Below are positions 20,369 to 29,389 of a stretch of 64,000 nt of DNA, piece by piece (position 1 is the stretch's first letter; each line of letters begins with the position of its first letter). Source of the DNA: Polynucleobacter sp. MG-5-Ahmo-C2. GTDB lineage: Bacteria > Pseudomonadota > Gammaproteobacteria > Burkholderiales > Burkholderiaceae. A program made the position numbers and the translations under genes. The notes under the pieces are model-generated. The model saw only the letters and a program-made list of their open reading frames with translations, searched no databases and had not been told where the DNA came from. Where the stretch lies: the NCBI RefSeq assembly GCF_018687735.1, contig NZ_CP061304.1, forward strand, positions 868,001-932,000. Reading direction: 5' to 3'.

Positions 20369-21370
20369 CTAGTTGCTTTTAGCCTTGAGGGCCTCTTCTA
20401 ACTGGTTGATTTTATTTTGCATCGCACTTAACTTAGCGTTTAAAGCCCCAACGTTAAGGAAGGTCTCATCAGCAACTGGCGCCTTTAAGTTATTGCCCCA
20501 CCCAAGCCATGCCGAGTCATAAACCTTTACTTTTTTGAAGCCCAGGTTTTTTAAGACAACTGCAGTTTCTGCAGCGCGCACTCCGCTTTGACAATAAACG
20601 ACGGTTTCTTTATCTGGATCCAAGTTGGCATAAAGTTTTTTCAGATCAGCATCACTCTTCAGAGTCATACCAGAGTTGTCTGCCACTTGCTTCTTGCCTA
20701 ATTTAATTGCTGTAGCCGGATCCTGCCAGTTATCTTCAAAAGGAATATTGACTGAATTTGGAATATGGCCACCTCGAATAGCGCGAATATCTTTACCGGA
20801 ATACTCATCAGGAGTCCTTACATCCAAAATCTGGACAGATTTAGACTGTGCGAGTTTAAGCATTTCCGCATTGGAAACTACTAGCTGGGCTTGGGGCACG
20901 AGGGTTACAGAAACGGGGGCTGATGTTTGGCGCTCTTTTTGAATTGGTAAGCCTGCTGATTTCCAGCCATCAAAGCCATCGTGATATACCTGGGCTTGCT
21001 TACCGCCAAAATAATTGATGGTGTAAAGACCGAAATAAGCATACGGGTTACCACGTGTACCATAGACGATAAGGTCGCGATTGATATCTAGGCCGGCATC
21101 ATTAAAGATCTTTTGGATTTTGTCGGTCGCAATATAGTCTTCTTTATTAGGATCTCTCAGCGTATTTCCAGCGTCGCCAATATTAATTGCACCAGGGATA
21201 TGTCCTTCTAAGAAACTTTTTTCATCTCGCACATCCCAAACAATAGCCCCGCGAGCAATCCCTTGCTGTACTTGCTCAGTATTGATAATGGCATCATTCT
21301 TTTGAGCGTATGCGGTAATGGAAAGTAAGGCGGTAACTGTTAAAAGAGCTTTTTTGATAGATTGATTCAT
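20369..21370 (-). CDS. Exported double-rhodanese sulfurtransferase
   Basis: From the ATG at 21370 the protein has 333 residues with a signal peptide ending ITAYAQ. Two rhodanese domains follow. The first (about 25-145) has IVYGTRGNPYAYFGLYT where the active-site Cys should be, so it is probably inactive; the second (about 165-300) has VVYCQSGVRAAETAVVL with the catalytic Cys. It transfers sulfane sulfur, for example from thiosulfate, in the periplasm. A C-terminal coiled-coil (KLSAMQNKINQLEEALKAK) follows. It is a single-gene unit. Confidence 0.88.
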   Translation of the reverse strand: MNQSIKKALLTVTALLSITAYAQKNDAIINTEQVQQGIARGAIVWDVRDEKSFLEGHIPGAINIGDAGNTLRDPNKEDYIATDKIQKIFNDAGLDINRDLIVYGTRGNPYAYFGLYTINYFGGKQAQVYHDGFDGWKSAGLPIQKERQTSAPVSVTLVPQAQLVVSNAEMLKLAQSKSVQILDVRTPDEYSGKDIRAIRGGHIPNSVNIPFEDNWQDPATAIKLGKKQVADNSGMTLKSDADLKKLYANLDPDKETVVYCQSGVRAAETAVVLKNLGFKKVKVYDSAWLGWGNNLKAPVADETFLNVGALNAKLSAMQNKINQLEEALKAKSN

Positions 21371-21437
21371 GTGAGATGCTTTCAACTAGATGGGAACAAT
21401 AAGGAATGAGCTTAACACCAAGCAATTTGACAGAGCT

Positions 21438-22331
21438 TTATGCAAAAAAGGCTTTGGCTTCAGTAATGAGCTGCTCTGGGCATTCTTCCGGGATGTAATG
21501 ACCGCAGGGAATGGACTTCCCCGTAACCACGTCAGCAACGACCCGCCAATCCTCGATAGGTTTAAAGCACTGATTCACTAGGCCGTGCTCGCCCCACAAC
21601 ACCCTTAATGGCATCTTGAGTTTTTTGCCGGCCGCCCTATCACTGCGATCATGAGCTAAATCAATGCTCGCAGCAGCTCGATAGTCTTCGCACATAGAGT
21701 GCATACTTTCCGGATTGCTTGCCCCAGCCAGGTACTCAGCCCAGCGCTCTGGAGTGAATATTTCTGTGCCAGCATGCCGGCCCATATGATTCTTGAGCCA
21801 AAACTCAGGATTAGCACCGATGAGAGTTTCGGGTATAGGTTCGCGCTGTATTAAGAAGAACCAATGCCAATACCCTTTGGCAAATTCCATTGTTGTGTTC
21901 TCGTACATCGTTAGGGTTGGAGAAATATCCAGCACCATCAAACGTAATACGCTTTCCGGAAAATCCATTGCTAATCGATGCGAGACTCTGCCACCACGAT
22001 CATGTCCCAATAAGAAAAACTGCTCATGTCCTAAAGCCTTCATCAATGCATGTTGATCCGCTGCCATTGATCGTTTTGAATAAGTAGAGTGATCAGCCTT
22101 ACCGTGTGGTTTAGACGATTGGCCATAGCCACGAAGATCAGAAGCCACAACTGTAAAACTATCGGCCAATACGGGAGCAACTATCTCCCAAATCGCCTTG
22201 GTCTGAGGAAAACCATGAAGCAGAAGAATGGGCGGGCCATTACCGCCAACTTGGCAGGCAATTTCTATAGGGCCATCTTCAGATGGAACAGTAATGTTCT
22301 TTTGTTCAAAACCTGGAAATACTACAGACAT
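21438..22331 (-). CDS. Alpha/beta hydrolase, fluoroacetate/haloacetate dehalogenase-like
   Basis: The protein has 297 residues. The nucleophile elbow is GHDRGGR, with Asp rather than Ser, as in haloalkane dehalogenases and fluoroacetate dehalogenases. The oxyanion HGFPQTKAIW, the SDLRGYGQS arginine pair and YWHWFFLIQ, which carries the His-Trp of the halide pocket, all match fluoroacetate dehalogenase. Its relatives hydrolyse C-halogen bonds of haloacetates in the cytoplasm, though many bacterial members have unknown natural substrates. It is a lone gene. Confidence 0.8.
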   Translation of the reverse strand: MSVVFPGFEQKNITVPSEDGPIEIACQVGGNGPPILLLHGFPQTKAIWEIVAPVLADSFTVVASDLRGYGQSSKPHGKADHSTYSKRSMAADQHALMKALGHEQFFLLGHDRGGRVSHRLAMDFPESVLRLMVLDISPTLTMYENTTMEFAKGYWHWFFLIQREPIPETLIGANPEFWLKNHMGRHAGTEIFTPERWAEYLAGASNPESMHSMCEDYRAAASIDLAHDRSDRAAGKKLKMPLRVLWGEHGLVNQCFKPIEDWRVVADVVTGKSIPCGHYIPEECPEQLITEAKAFFA

Positions 22332-22384
22332 AGGAAGCCCAATAAAAAGCCTCCTAAGAGACTCTGTATATAAATAAATCGAAA

Positions 22385-22648
22385 TTAATTATCAGCAATA
22401 GCCTGAATTTCTGCAATAGTTACATAGCCATTGCCATCAGAATCAATGTAACTGAAGTGATCATAAATACGCGGCATACAGTCTTTAGCTTCTTCTCTGG
22501 TGAGCTTGCCATCGTGATTGGTATCGCACTTTGCGAAGCGCTCTGATATCTCTCGATTTTTGGAAGCGTTATCCGCTATTGCGCTAAGTGGTAGGGTAAG
22601 GAAAGTACAAGTAGCAAATAAAGAGATCTGTTTTAGGCATATTCTCAT
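22385..22648 (-). CDS. Exported EF-hand protein
   Basis: The protein has 87 residues. A signal peptide ending LSAIADN precedes two EF-hand loops: DTNHDGKLTREE and DSDGNGYVTIAE, both with the D-x-D/N-x-D/N-G pattern for calcium binding. It is predicted to be periplasmic. It lies 10 bp downstream of the DUF3313 gene on the same strand, so it may be co-transcribed with it. Function unknown. Confidence 0.8.
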   Translation of the reverse strand: MRICLKQISLFATCTFLTLPLSAIADNASKNREISERFAKCDTNHDGKLTREEAKDCMPRIYDHFSYIDSDGNGYVTIAEIQAIADN

Positions 22649-22657
22649 TCTGATCTC

Positions 22658-23341
22658 TTATTTAGTGGTTGGGCTAGGGTTTGCAGAAGCTTCCATCGCC
22701 ACTTTAACCACGGCTTTAGCCATCGCAATAAATGAATCTACTGATCCACCAGCAGTCCTAAAGGACTCTCCTTGGATGGTGACTAAGCCCTCCCCCAACA
22801 ACTTGTTAGACTGGCTATCGGTAATTTTGCTTTCCACTAGAAGTGCTGGTGTTTTGGCATTGACACCACCAGCATATGCCGCAGCATTCAGGGCTAGACC
22901 AATGGGTGTGAAATTCCAAGGCTGCAAACTATCAGCCGAACTTTCTGCACCAGTAATGCCAACGGATAAGCGGGCTACACCAGGGCCGGGCATAGTAACG
23001 ATCTTTATATTGCCACGAGTATTCACGGCCTCAATCATGGAAGCTTGTAATGCTGTTTTGGCCTTAGCAATAGATTCAGCACTGACATCTTTTGTTGCCC
23101 CTTGATTCAGATAAATAGGATCTAAGATAACAGCGGTATAGGAGTCTGGATTAACGCCGGAGATTCTATACCTCCAAATGCGAGCATCAGGAACGCTAGT
23201 GGCCATTGGCACCAAGATTGAATAGTCAGGCAAATAGCCGGATTTAGGCATTGATTCAGTAGCAAGTTTTGGAGCATTACTGCAGGCGGCTAGTAAAACA
23301 ACCACTGAGATGGATGCAGCAAAAATATGTAGATTCTTCAT
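22658..23341 (-). CDS. DUF3313-family lipoprotein
   Basis: The ATG at 23341 gives 227 residues with a lipoprotein signal (VVLLAACSN, Cys about residue 21); the frame is open upstream to 23401 but that start lacks a signal peptide. The body matches DUF3313: an N-terminal SGYLPDYS, a central GPGVARLSVGITGAE, and a closing ALLVESKITDSQSNKLLGEG. The family is probably anchored in the outer membrane and of unknown role. It is flanked by two other small exported proteins on the same strand. Confidence 0.75.
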   Translation of the reverse strand: MKNLHIFAASISVVVLLAACSNAPKLATESMPKSGYLPDYSILVPMATSVPDARIWRYRISGVNPDSYTAVILDPIYLNQGATKDVSAESIAKAKTALQASMIEAVNTRGNIKIVTMPGPGVARLSVGITGAESSADSLQPWNFTPIGLALNAAAYAGGVNAKTPALLVESKITDSQSNKLLGEGLVTIQGESFRTAGGSVDSFIAMAKAVVKVAMEASANPSPTTK

Positions 23342-23410
23342 TGAATTCCTATAGGGGTGCCACAAATCGATTAGAGACAGATGATGCAAAGGCATCATCA
23401 CTAAGAATAC

Positions 23411-23812
23411 TCAATCCAATGGCGGACATGGCAACATTCCACCAGTCTTTTTATGAATCGTAGGTTTGCAGTCAGACTGGGCTGCTGGGGAAGTCTGAGA
23501 TGCTGATACAGGGCTTGCAGATGCTGGCATACCTGCTCCAGCGTTGATAAGTGGAGAATTTGAAGATACGGGGCTTTGCGCTGGATTTGAGGCAACTGTT
23601 GGCTTAGCTTGTCTTGGTATCTCAAGGCCTGCTGCAACGTAGAAGGATCTATCTGAACCTGGACAAGGCATTAAGGCGCCGGTCTTAGCGTTATAGACAT
23701 CCTTGCATTGAGGATTGGCTTCGAGTCGTGATTCTAGTTTCGCAGTGCTACAGGCAGATAAAGCAAGGCTAGCAACAATAGTGAAATTTAATAAATAGAT
23801 CGTTCTTCTCAT
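23411..23812 (-). CDS. Small hypothetical lipoprotein
   Basis: The protein has 133 residues with a lipobox LALSACST (Cys about 20). The mature part is rich in Ala, Pro, Ser and Gln and has two CKxxxNxKTGxxMPCP-like elements, one near the start and one (CKPTIHKKTGGMLPCP) at the C-terminus, each with a paired cysteine. I do not recognise a function. It sits just before the left att-like repeat and so marks the end of the core chromosome here. Confidence 0.65.
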   Translation of the reverse strand: MRRTIYLLNFTIVASLALSACSTAKLESRLEANPQCKDVYNAKTGALMPCPGSDRSFYVAAGLEIPRQAKPTVASNPAQSPVSSNSPLINAGAGMPASASPVSASQTSPAAQSDCKPTIHKKTGGMLPCPPLD

Positions 23813-23892
23813 CAGACCATTCTAAGCCAAAGCAAATCAGAGACAAATATCAATCAATTTTTAATTCAAGCGGGGAAATAGAGGGGAAATAT

Positions 23893-23937
23893 TGGCCTGC
23901 CCAGCACGATTCGAACGTGCGACCTACGCCTTAGAAG
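23893..23937 (+). repeat. 45-bp copy of the tRNA-Arg 3' part (att-like, left end of segment A)
   Basis: This is identical, base for base, to 34283-34327, the CCA end through T arm and into the anticodon loop of the intact tRNA-Arg(UCU). The 5' half of the tRNA is absent here. It lies in the same orientation as the intact copy. Such 3' tRNA duplications are left when tyrosine-recombinase elements integrate into a tRNA gene. Confidence 0.9.
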
Positions 23938-24118
23938 CTCTAAAAATGAGGTTAATCAATAGCTTAGACAATGACATAAGCCTTACAAGATCAGGTGTTC
24001 GATCGGCACCGAGATCTGTGGAATCATGTGGAACTGACTCGTTGGTGTGTGGCATCGGCAGAAGTAGAGTCGGTCGAACCGACAGTAAATCATCGCGGGT
24101 TGATGGTCAGATTTCTAA

Positions 24119-24139
24119 TTTGTCGGGTATACCGACAAA
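24119..24139. repeat. Inverted repeat TTTGTC-N9-GACAAA (left inner end of segment A)
   Basis: A near-perfect palindrome lies five bases beyond the FGE gene stop. The same TTTGTC-N9-GACAAA arrangement occurs at 29390-29410 near the other end of segment A. It could form a hairpin in the FGE transcript, but there is no U tract for a standard terminator. Confidence 0.6.
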
Positions 24140-24143
24140 AATA

Positions 24144-25253
24144 CTACTGAGAGTCTTTTGCCAATCTAAATCCAAGGTGTGACATTGGGCTATATGGATC
24201 TGCGCCACGTCTTGCACTTGGACGATAAGACTGGCAGTAATCTTCATTGCATAAAAATGATCCGCCTCGGATCACCCTCTTGGGTGCATTTGCAGGTACA
24301 CCGTAATCATCTGGATCATATGAACTAAGAGGACCTTTTGGGTTATTGGCTACAGCATTGCCATACTCCTTAGCTTGCATCGCAAAATAATCTGAGCGAT
24401 ACCAATCGGCAACCCACTGCCAAGCATTGCCAGTCATATCAAATAGACCATAACCATTTTGTGGAAAGGTTCCTACTGAACTGGTACCGATTGCGCCTCC
24501 AGCTTTAGGACTTACCACTGGGAATGCTTGCTTTTTTACATCCCAAATATTCGCTGGCAACTTACCTTCTTGCTCTAGTTGATCACCCCACACATAGGTT
24601 GCTTGGTTCAAACCACCGCGAGCTGCAAACTCCCACTCTGCTTCAGTAGGTAATCTTTTGCCGGCCCATTTTGCATAAGCTAAAGCATCTTCGTAACTCA
24701 CTTGAACCACTGGATGATTACCTTTACCATCAATATTGCTTTTTGGGCCATTTGGATGCCGCCAATTTGCACCAGGCACATAGGCCCACCATTGAGAGTA
24801 GTCATTAAGATTTACTTTGGCTTTTGTACCTACAAAAACCATGGCTCCAGGCACAAATACTGAAGCAGGCGGCTTAGGGGTTCCTGGTGGAAGTTGTACA
24901 CGAATGGTTTCCCAATCAGGAACTTGCTCTGCAGTGGTTTTGTAATTAGTTTCTTTTACAAATTTTGCAAATTGATCATTAGTGACATGAGTGGTATCCA
25001 TCCAAAATCCAGAGACCTTCACTTTATGCGTAGGCTTCTCATTGGCTTGCGCTTTTTGATGATCGCTACCCATCAAAAATTCACCACCAGGAATCCAAGC
25101 CATTCCTTTAGGACCGTTAATTCCATCACCAAGGCGAATTTCTGGAATAACTTGCTGAGGCTTTGAAAAAAAATTGCTCCAAGCTAAAAAGATACCTAAA
25201 CTCAAAGTAACAAGAACTGCAACCAATAACACGCGACTCTGTATATTCTTCAT
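24144..25253 (-). CDS. Membrane-anchored formylglycine-generating enzyme (SUMF1 family)
   Basis: The protein has 369 residues. An N-terminal hydrophobic anchor (about 8-28) places the domain in the periplasm. The FGE-sulfatase domain starts at GPKGMAWIPGGEFLMGSD and runs through KRLPTEAEWEFAARGG and GNAWQWVADW to RGGSFLCNEDYCQSYRPSARR. The two cysteines C335 and C340 (C-x4-C) match the copper-binding pair of true FGE, so it should be a working oxidase that turns sulfatase Cys into formylglycine. It is the last gene of an operon with two CTPSR sulfatases, its obvious substrates; the gap to the upstream gene is 4 bp. Confidence 0.88.
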   Translation of the reverse strand: MKNIQSRVLLVAVLVTLSLGIFLAWSNFFSKPQQVIPEIRLGDGINGPKGMAWIPGGEFLMGSDHQKAQANEKPTHKVKVSGFWMDTTHVTNDQFAKFVKETNYKTTAEQVPDWETIRVQLPPGTPKPPASVFVPGAMVFVGTKAKVNLNDYSQWWAYVPGANWRHPNGPKSNIDGKGNHPVVQVSYEDALAYAKWAGKRLPTEAEWEFAARGGLNQATYVWGDQLEQEGKLPANIWDVKKQAFPVVSPKAGGAIGTSSVGTFPQNGYGLFDMTGNAWQWVADWYRSDYFAMQAKEYGNAVANNPKGPLSSYDPDDYGVPANAPKRVIRGGSFLCNEDYCQSYRPSARRGADPYSPMSHLGFRLAKDSQ

Positions 25254-25257
25254 CTTG

Positions 25258-26226
25258 CTACTTTCCTAGTGGAATGCTGATGGTGGCAATAGTTGCATAC
25301 CCCTCCACTCGATTTTGTGCCCAAAATTCTTTATAGGCTCGTAAATTGATATAAGCCTGATTTTTGCCAAGATTAAATAGGTATCCAATTTGTGGGCCGA
25401 CCGCTGCTATGCGAGATTTGAAAGCACCGACCCTATCTCCGCTTCCTGAGTCAGCCGTGATCTGGTAATAGCCATATCCCGCAATACCCACCTGCCAGTT
25501 TTGCGACACAAATTGGGAAACAGACCAGTCTAGGTGTGAATCAATACCATTTTTATAATTGGTTTGAGTATTCATCCAGTTATAAGTAGCGCCCAGTACT
25601 CCAGAAAATTCTAGCCCTGTAGTGTTATTAAGGTAGGTGTAGCCACCACCAGCATCCATTGCAGCGTGGCCAATGCCAATAGCAGCAAGACTCGTTGGGC
25701 TATACGTACCAACTGGAATATCGCCAGTCACATATGTCTTGAAATTATTATTTCCTTGATTCCAAGTCAAACTAGCTAATGGATAGATATCGGTACTTCC
25801 ATTGCTAGTATTGGAGCGATTCAATTGGGTGCTTGGATTTACAACGCTTACTGAAGCAGTAGTGGTATTGGTGCCTGGACCCCAACCTACACCAAGATAG
25901 GGTTGTCCACCCAGAATCTTTTCTTCCGCTACATATCCCAATTGCATTAAAACCAAAGATTCTCTTGCGCTCAAACCAGCATTAATACTTGTGCCATGTT
26001 GAAAGCTTTTTGATTTATCAGCGTTACCGCTATAAACATATGGCATTGCTACCAAGGACCATCCCGTTGCCATAGGAACTGCGGCCATGCTGGCGTATTG
26101 GCCGGACATCCAAAAGGGAACGCCGCCTTCATCCGCCAATACTGATTGTGACGAAAAGAAGCTGATTGAAATCAAAAGAAGTTTAGAAAAAATTCCTAAA
26201 CTTCTTTTGCAAAGCTGGCTATGCAC
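25258..26226 (-). CDS. Outer-membrane channel-like protein (Phenol_MetA_deg/SphA-like)
   Basis: The protein has 322 residues. A signal peptide ending QSVLADE is followed by EGGVPFWMSGQYASMAAVP, a motif of the putative MetA-pathway/SphA transporter family, and by many alternating beta strands ending in an aromatic-rich strand and a GK C-terminus. It is predicted to be an outer-membrane beta barrel that may admit a hydrophobic or sulfated substrate. It lies 14 bp after the first sulfatase and 4 bp before FGE, so it belongs to the sulfatase operon. Substrate is inference only. Confidence 0.7.
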   Translation of the reverse strand: MHSQLCKRSLGIFSKLLLISISFFSSQSVLADEGGVPFWMSGQYASMAAVPMATGWSLVAMPYVYSGNADKSKSFQHGTSINAGLSARESLVLMQLGYVAEEKILGGQPYLGVGWGPGTNTTTASVSVVNPSTQLNRSNTSNGSTDIYPLASLTWNQGNNNFKTYVTGDIPVGTYSPTSLAAIGIGHAAMDAGGGYTYLNNTTGLEFSGVLGATYNWMNTQTNYKNGIDSHLDWSVSQFVSQNWQVGIAGYGYYQITADSGSGDRVGAFKSRIAAVGPQIGYLFNLGKNQAYINLRAYKEFWAQNRVEGYATIATISIPLGK

Positions 26227-26239
26227 TCAACATTCCTTC

Positions 26240-27751
26240 TTAACGCGCATTAAAGTTGGTTAAGTTAGCAGGTGGTGGGTTGGGGAACTTCTTAACCGAG
26301 GCAAGATACTCTTGAATTGCTTTGAATGCGTTAACTGAAATTGATTCGTAATTTACTAATTGTAAATCTTCATGCGGATCCATTTCGATGTTGTAAACCT
26401 TTGGGTAGTACATTGGAACTGAATTAGCAGCTATGCCGCCAAGCATTTGCTGACCAGTGCCCGTGCGATTCATATCTCTAAAATACATTCTCCACTGCTT
26501 CCAGCGAACTGCCACTAAATCCGCGCCAATAAATGACATTAAATGTTCGCGATCACCTATTTTGTTCTTACCAGTAAGCGTATCTAATTGATTGACTCCA
26601 TCAATGGCTCGATCTGTTGGTAGCTTAGCACCTAAGATAGCGGCAAAGGTAGGCATAAAGTCCATGATCGAAAACATGGCATATGAAGAGGTATTTGGAG
26701 CGATATGACCGGGCCAGCGAATAAAGCAAAAAGTTCGGACAGCGCCTTCAGTGGCCTCGCCTAGGTCCCCTCGAAATGGGCCATTTGATCCCATATCAGG
26801 AGCACCAAGACCCAATCGATCATAAGTCATCATGTATTGGCCAGTGCTACCATTATCTGAGGCGAAAACCAAAATAGTATTGTCCTCAATATTCATTTCT
26901 TTGAGGGCATCCATAATTTGTCCGACGTGATAATCCCCTTCCATTAATTTGTCGCCGTACTGACCAATGCGGGACTTTCCAGCAAACTGCTTTGAAGAAA
27001 GATTGGGTGAGTGACCCATTGAGAACGGCAGATAAAGAAAGAATGGTTTACCAGCGGCATTCTCCTGCTTCATGAATGCAATAGATTTTTCAGTCAACAC
27101 ATTATCAATTTCTGCTCTGACCTCCATCGTAAATGGCTTTACACGCTCAAGCGGTCCATTTCCCTTTTGCTGAGTAAGCCAAGGCCCCTTTTCATATAAA
27201 ACTTTATCAGGTACAGTTGGATAGGAATGCGTTTGTATAGCTTGTGCAACGTAGGTGGCAGAGTCCCAAGAGACATCAGGCGGTAAACCGTAATATTGAT
27301 CAAATCCGTGAGCACCAGGCAAACTCTGAGGTGATGATCCCAAATGCCATTTACCAAAAATTGCGGTTGCATAGCCTGCATCTTTAAACAATTGACCCAT
27401 TGTGTAAGCTTTGCCTGGCAAAGTACTAGGAGTGCCGGCCTCTGCAACAAGTGACAAACCATTTCGAATAGAATATTGCCCGGTCATTAATGCAGCACGA
27501 GATGGTGTGCATGCTGGCTCTACCAAATACTGGGTGAGCTTTAGCCCATTCTTGGCTAATTCATCAGTGCGTGGCGTAGGAGCACCTCGTAATTCACCGC
27601 CACCGTAAGGTCCCATATCACCATAGCCAACGTTATCTGCAAGAATAAAAACAACGTTCGGTTTCTTTCGAACAGGAGCAGTTTGTGCAAATACGGTTGG
27701 TACTGCCACTGAAATAGACACGAACCCGATCAGTAATCTTCGTAAAAACAT
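26240..27751 (-). CDS. Exported arylsulfatase (CTPSR type)
   Basis: The protein has 503 residues. The signal peptide ends VPTVFAQ; the sulfatase domain begins KKPNVVFILADNVGYGDMG, with metal-binding Asp residues. The modification motif is CTPSRAALMTG (Cys about 81), followed by FGKWHLG and the metal-binding FASDNGSTG. Formylglycine made at the Cys attacks sulfate esters in the periplasm. It is 32 bp downstream of a second sulfatase with a very similar signal peptide, and upstream of the barrel protein and the FGE. Whether the substrate is an aryl or a carbohydrate sulfate cannot be told. Confidence 0.9.
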   Translation of the reverse strand: MFLRRLLIGFVSISVAVPTVFAQTAPVRKKPNVVFILADNVGYGDMGPYGGGELRGAPTPRTDELAKNGLKLTQYLVEPACTPSRAALMTGQYSIRNGLSLVAEAGTPSTLPGKAYTMGQLFKDAGYATAIFGKWHLGSSPQSLPGAHGFDQYYGLPPDVSWDSATYVAQAIQTHSYPTVPDKVLYEKGPWLTQQKGNGPLERVKPFTMEVRAEIDNVLTEKSIAFMKQENAAGKPFFLYLPFSMGHSPNLSSKQFAGKSRIGQYGDKLMEGDYHVGQIMDALKEMNIEDNTILVFASDNGSTGQYMMTYDRLGLGAPDMGSNGPFRGDLGEATEGAVRTFCFIRWPGHIAPNTSSYAMFSIMDFMPTFAAILGAKLPTDRAIDGVNQLDTLTGKNKIGDREHLMSFIGADLVAVRWKQWRMYFRDMNRTGTGQQMLGGIAANSVPMYYPKVYNIEMDPHEDLQLVNYESISVNAFKAIQEYLASVKKFPNPPPANLTNFNAR

Positions 27752-27783
27752 TTCAATTCCTAAGCTGTTATTAATCCAACTAC

Positions 27784-29247
27784 CTATTTATTTGCGTAAC
27801 CTTTGAAATCTTCGCCAACCTTGATATTGGGATATTTTTTAATACTTGCTTCATAGCCTTCAATCCACTTAAAGCTTGGGGCATAAACCCAACCCAAGGT
27901 TAGATCGGTGTACATCAGATTATTGTCTTCATGGGGATCGCTACTCAAGTCATAAATCATTGGAATCTGGGGTTTTACATAAGGCTTTCCAATGGACTCG
28001 GGAGATTCTGCGTACCTAAAGATCGTTTTATAGATCTTCCATTTAATTGACATCAACTCCCCATCAATGCCAAAGAATGGATATAAGTCTCGGCCAGTCG
28101 TTTTACTCTTCCCAAGCATGAAATTCGAGGCATCAACCCCATCGATCGGACGATCTTTAGGAACCAAATTGGATGAGCCAACCATTCCAGCAATTGTTGG
28201 CATCCAATCCACTGCAGCAAACATTTCTTCAGTAACCATGCCTGAAGGTACTTTTCCTGGCCAACGAATCATCGCAGGCACACGCATACTTCCCTCAAAT
28301 GGCGTGTTGAAAAAATTGCCACGGAACGGCCCATTGGTTGCGCCACCAATCTGAGGACTCGCACCACCTCCAGCGTTGTCGCTACTGAAGATAAAAATAG
28401 TATTGTCTTCAACGCCCGCATCCTTAACAGCTTGCATCACCTGCCCAACGCGATAGTCCATTTCAGCAACGAGGTCTGCAAAGAGTCCACCACGTTGTGT
28501 AGACTTACCAGCAAAGTTCGGATTAGCTATTGGTGGCTCATGCATTTCTGAATAACCCACATACACAAAGAATGGTTTATTTTCTGCAGCATTTTTCTTG
28601 ATGTATTCAACCGTCTTGGGAATAATGTACTTCTCGTCAATCACTGGACGAATCTTTAGATCAAGTGGCATGACGGGTTTAGATTTTTGCCCTTTCTTGC
28701 CCTCCCAGAGCATTGGAACAGGAACTCCACTCTCTTTAAATAGAGGCCACTGTGTATAGCCAGCTTGATCCCATGTATCGGGGGTACCCCACCATTCATC
28801 AAAACCCTGATCATTAGGCATACGGCCTTGCGTGTTACCTAAGTGCCACTTGCCGTATAGAGCAGTGGCATAACCAGAATCGGAAAGTAGCTTAGCGATA
28901 GTGTATTCCCATGGAGCCATTCCTGCCTTTCCTTGACCGGGCCAAGGAACTGAAGTGGTTCCTGATCGTACCGGGTGACGCCCGGTCATGATTGCAGAAC
29001 GAGATGGCGTGCACTGAGCTTCAACGTTGTAGTTATTAAAGCGAATGCCTTGACTTGCTAACTTATCAATATTTGGAGTTGGCACTGTACCGCCATAAAC
29101 ACCAAACGATCCCCACCCCGTGTTGTCAACCAGGAAGTAAACGATGTTTGGTTTCTTTTCTTTTGAGCCAGAATCAGATTGAGCAAATACTGGCCCAGCA
29201 ATTATTGAGATTGAAAAAAATCCAATCAAAAATCTTTTAAAGAACAT
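27784..29247 (-). CDS. Exported arylsulfatase (CTPSR type), first gene of the sulfatase operon
   Basis: From the ATG at 29247 the protein has 487 residues; an ATG at 29259 would add four residues. The signal peptide ends AGPVFAQ. KKPNIVYFLVDNTGWGSFGV, CTPSRSAIMTG (Cys about 79), YGKWHLGNT and FSSDNAGGG are the sulfatase metal and catalytic segments. It resembles its neighbour in layout but differs enough to suggest an older duplication or different substrates. Its promoter should lie in the 29260-29500 gap, which also has the TTTGTC-N9-GACAAA repeat. Confidence 0.9.
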   Translation of the reverse strand: MFFKRFLIGFFSISIIAGPVFAQSDSGSKEKKPNIVYFLVDNTGWGSFGVYGGTVPTPNIDKLASQGIRFNNYNVEAQCTPSRSAIMTGRHPVRSGTTSVPWPGQGKAGMAPWEYTIAKLLSDSGYATALYGKWHLGNTQGRMPNDQGFDEWWGTPDTWDQAGYTQWPLFKESGVPVPMLWEGKKGQKSKPVMPLDLKIRPVIDEKYIIPKTVEYIKKNAAENKPFFVYVGYSEMHEPPIANPNFAGKSTQRGGLFADLVAEMDYRVGQVMQAVKDAGVEDNTIFIFSSDNAGGGASPQIGGATNGPFRGNFFNTPFEGSMRVPAMIRWPGKVPSGMVTEEMFAAVDWMPTIAGMVGSSNLVPKDRPIDGVDASNFMLGKSKTTGRDLYPFFGIDGELMSIKWKIYKTIFRYAESPESIGKPYVKPQIPMIYDLSSDPHEDNNLMYTDLTLGWVYAPSFKWIEGYEASIKKYPNIKVGEDFKGYANK

Positions 29248-29389
29248 TGAAGATCCCATTCATTTAATCACATATATTAATTAGATTAATTATCGTTATA
29301 CAGGAATCGGTTTACTGTTCATGTGAGGCGTAGTTACCCTAATGAAAAAGCAGCAAGAAACTGGGATTAAAGTGCTTTCCAAGTCAAAA

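Larger units (their letters stand above)
23813..24143. other. Intergenic region at the left island boundary
   Basis: This 331-bp stretch holds the tRNA-Arg fragment at 23893-23937 and the inverted repeat at 24119-24139. The open frame across it begins inside the tRNA fragment and looks like chance reading. I see no gene or further structure. Confidence 0.6.

Noticed and set aside
23892..24182. Open frame beginning MACPARFERATYAL at the left island edge
   Set aside because: The first residues are the antisense reading of the tRNA-Arg 3' end; the rest is low-quality sequence without homology or ribosome site. A chance ORF.
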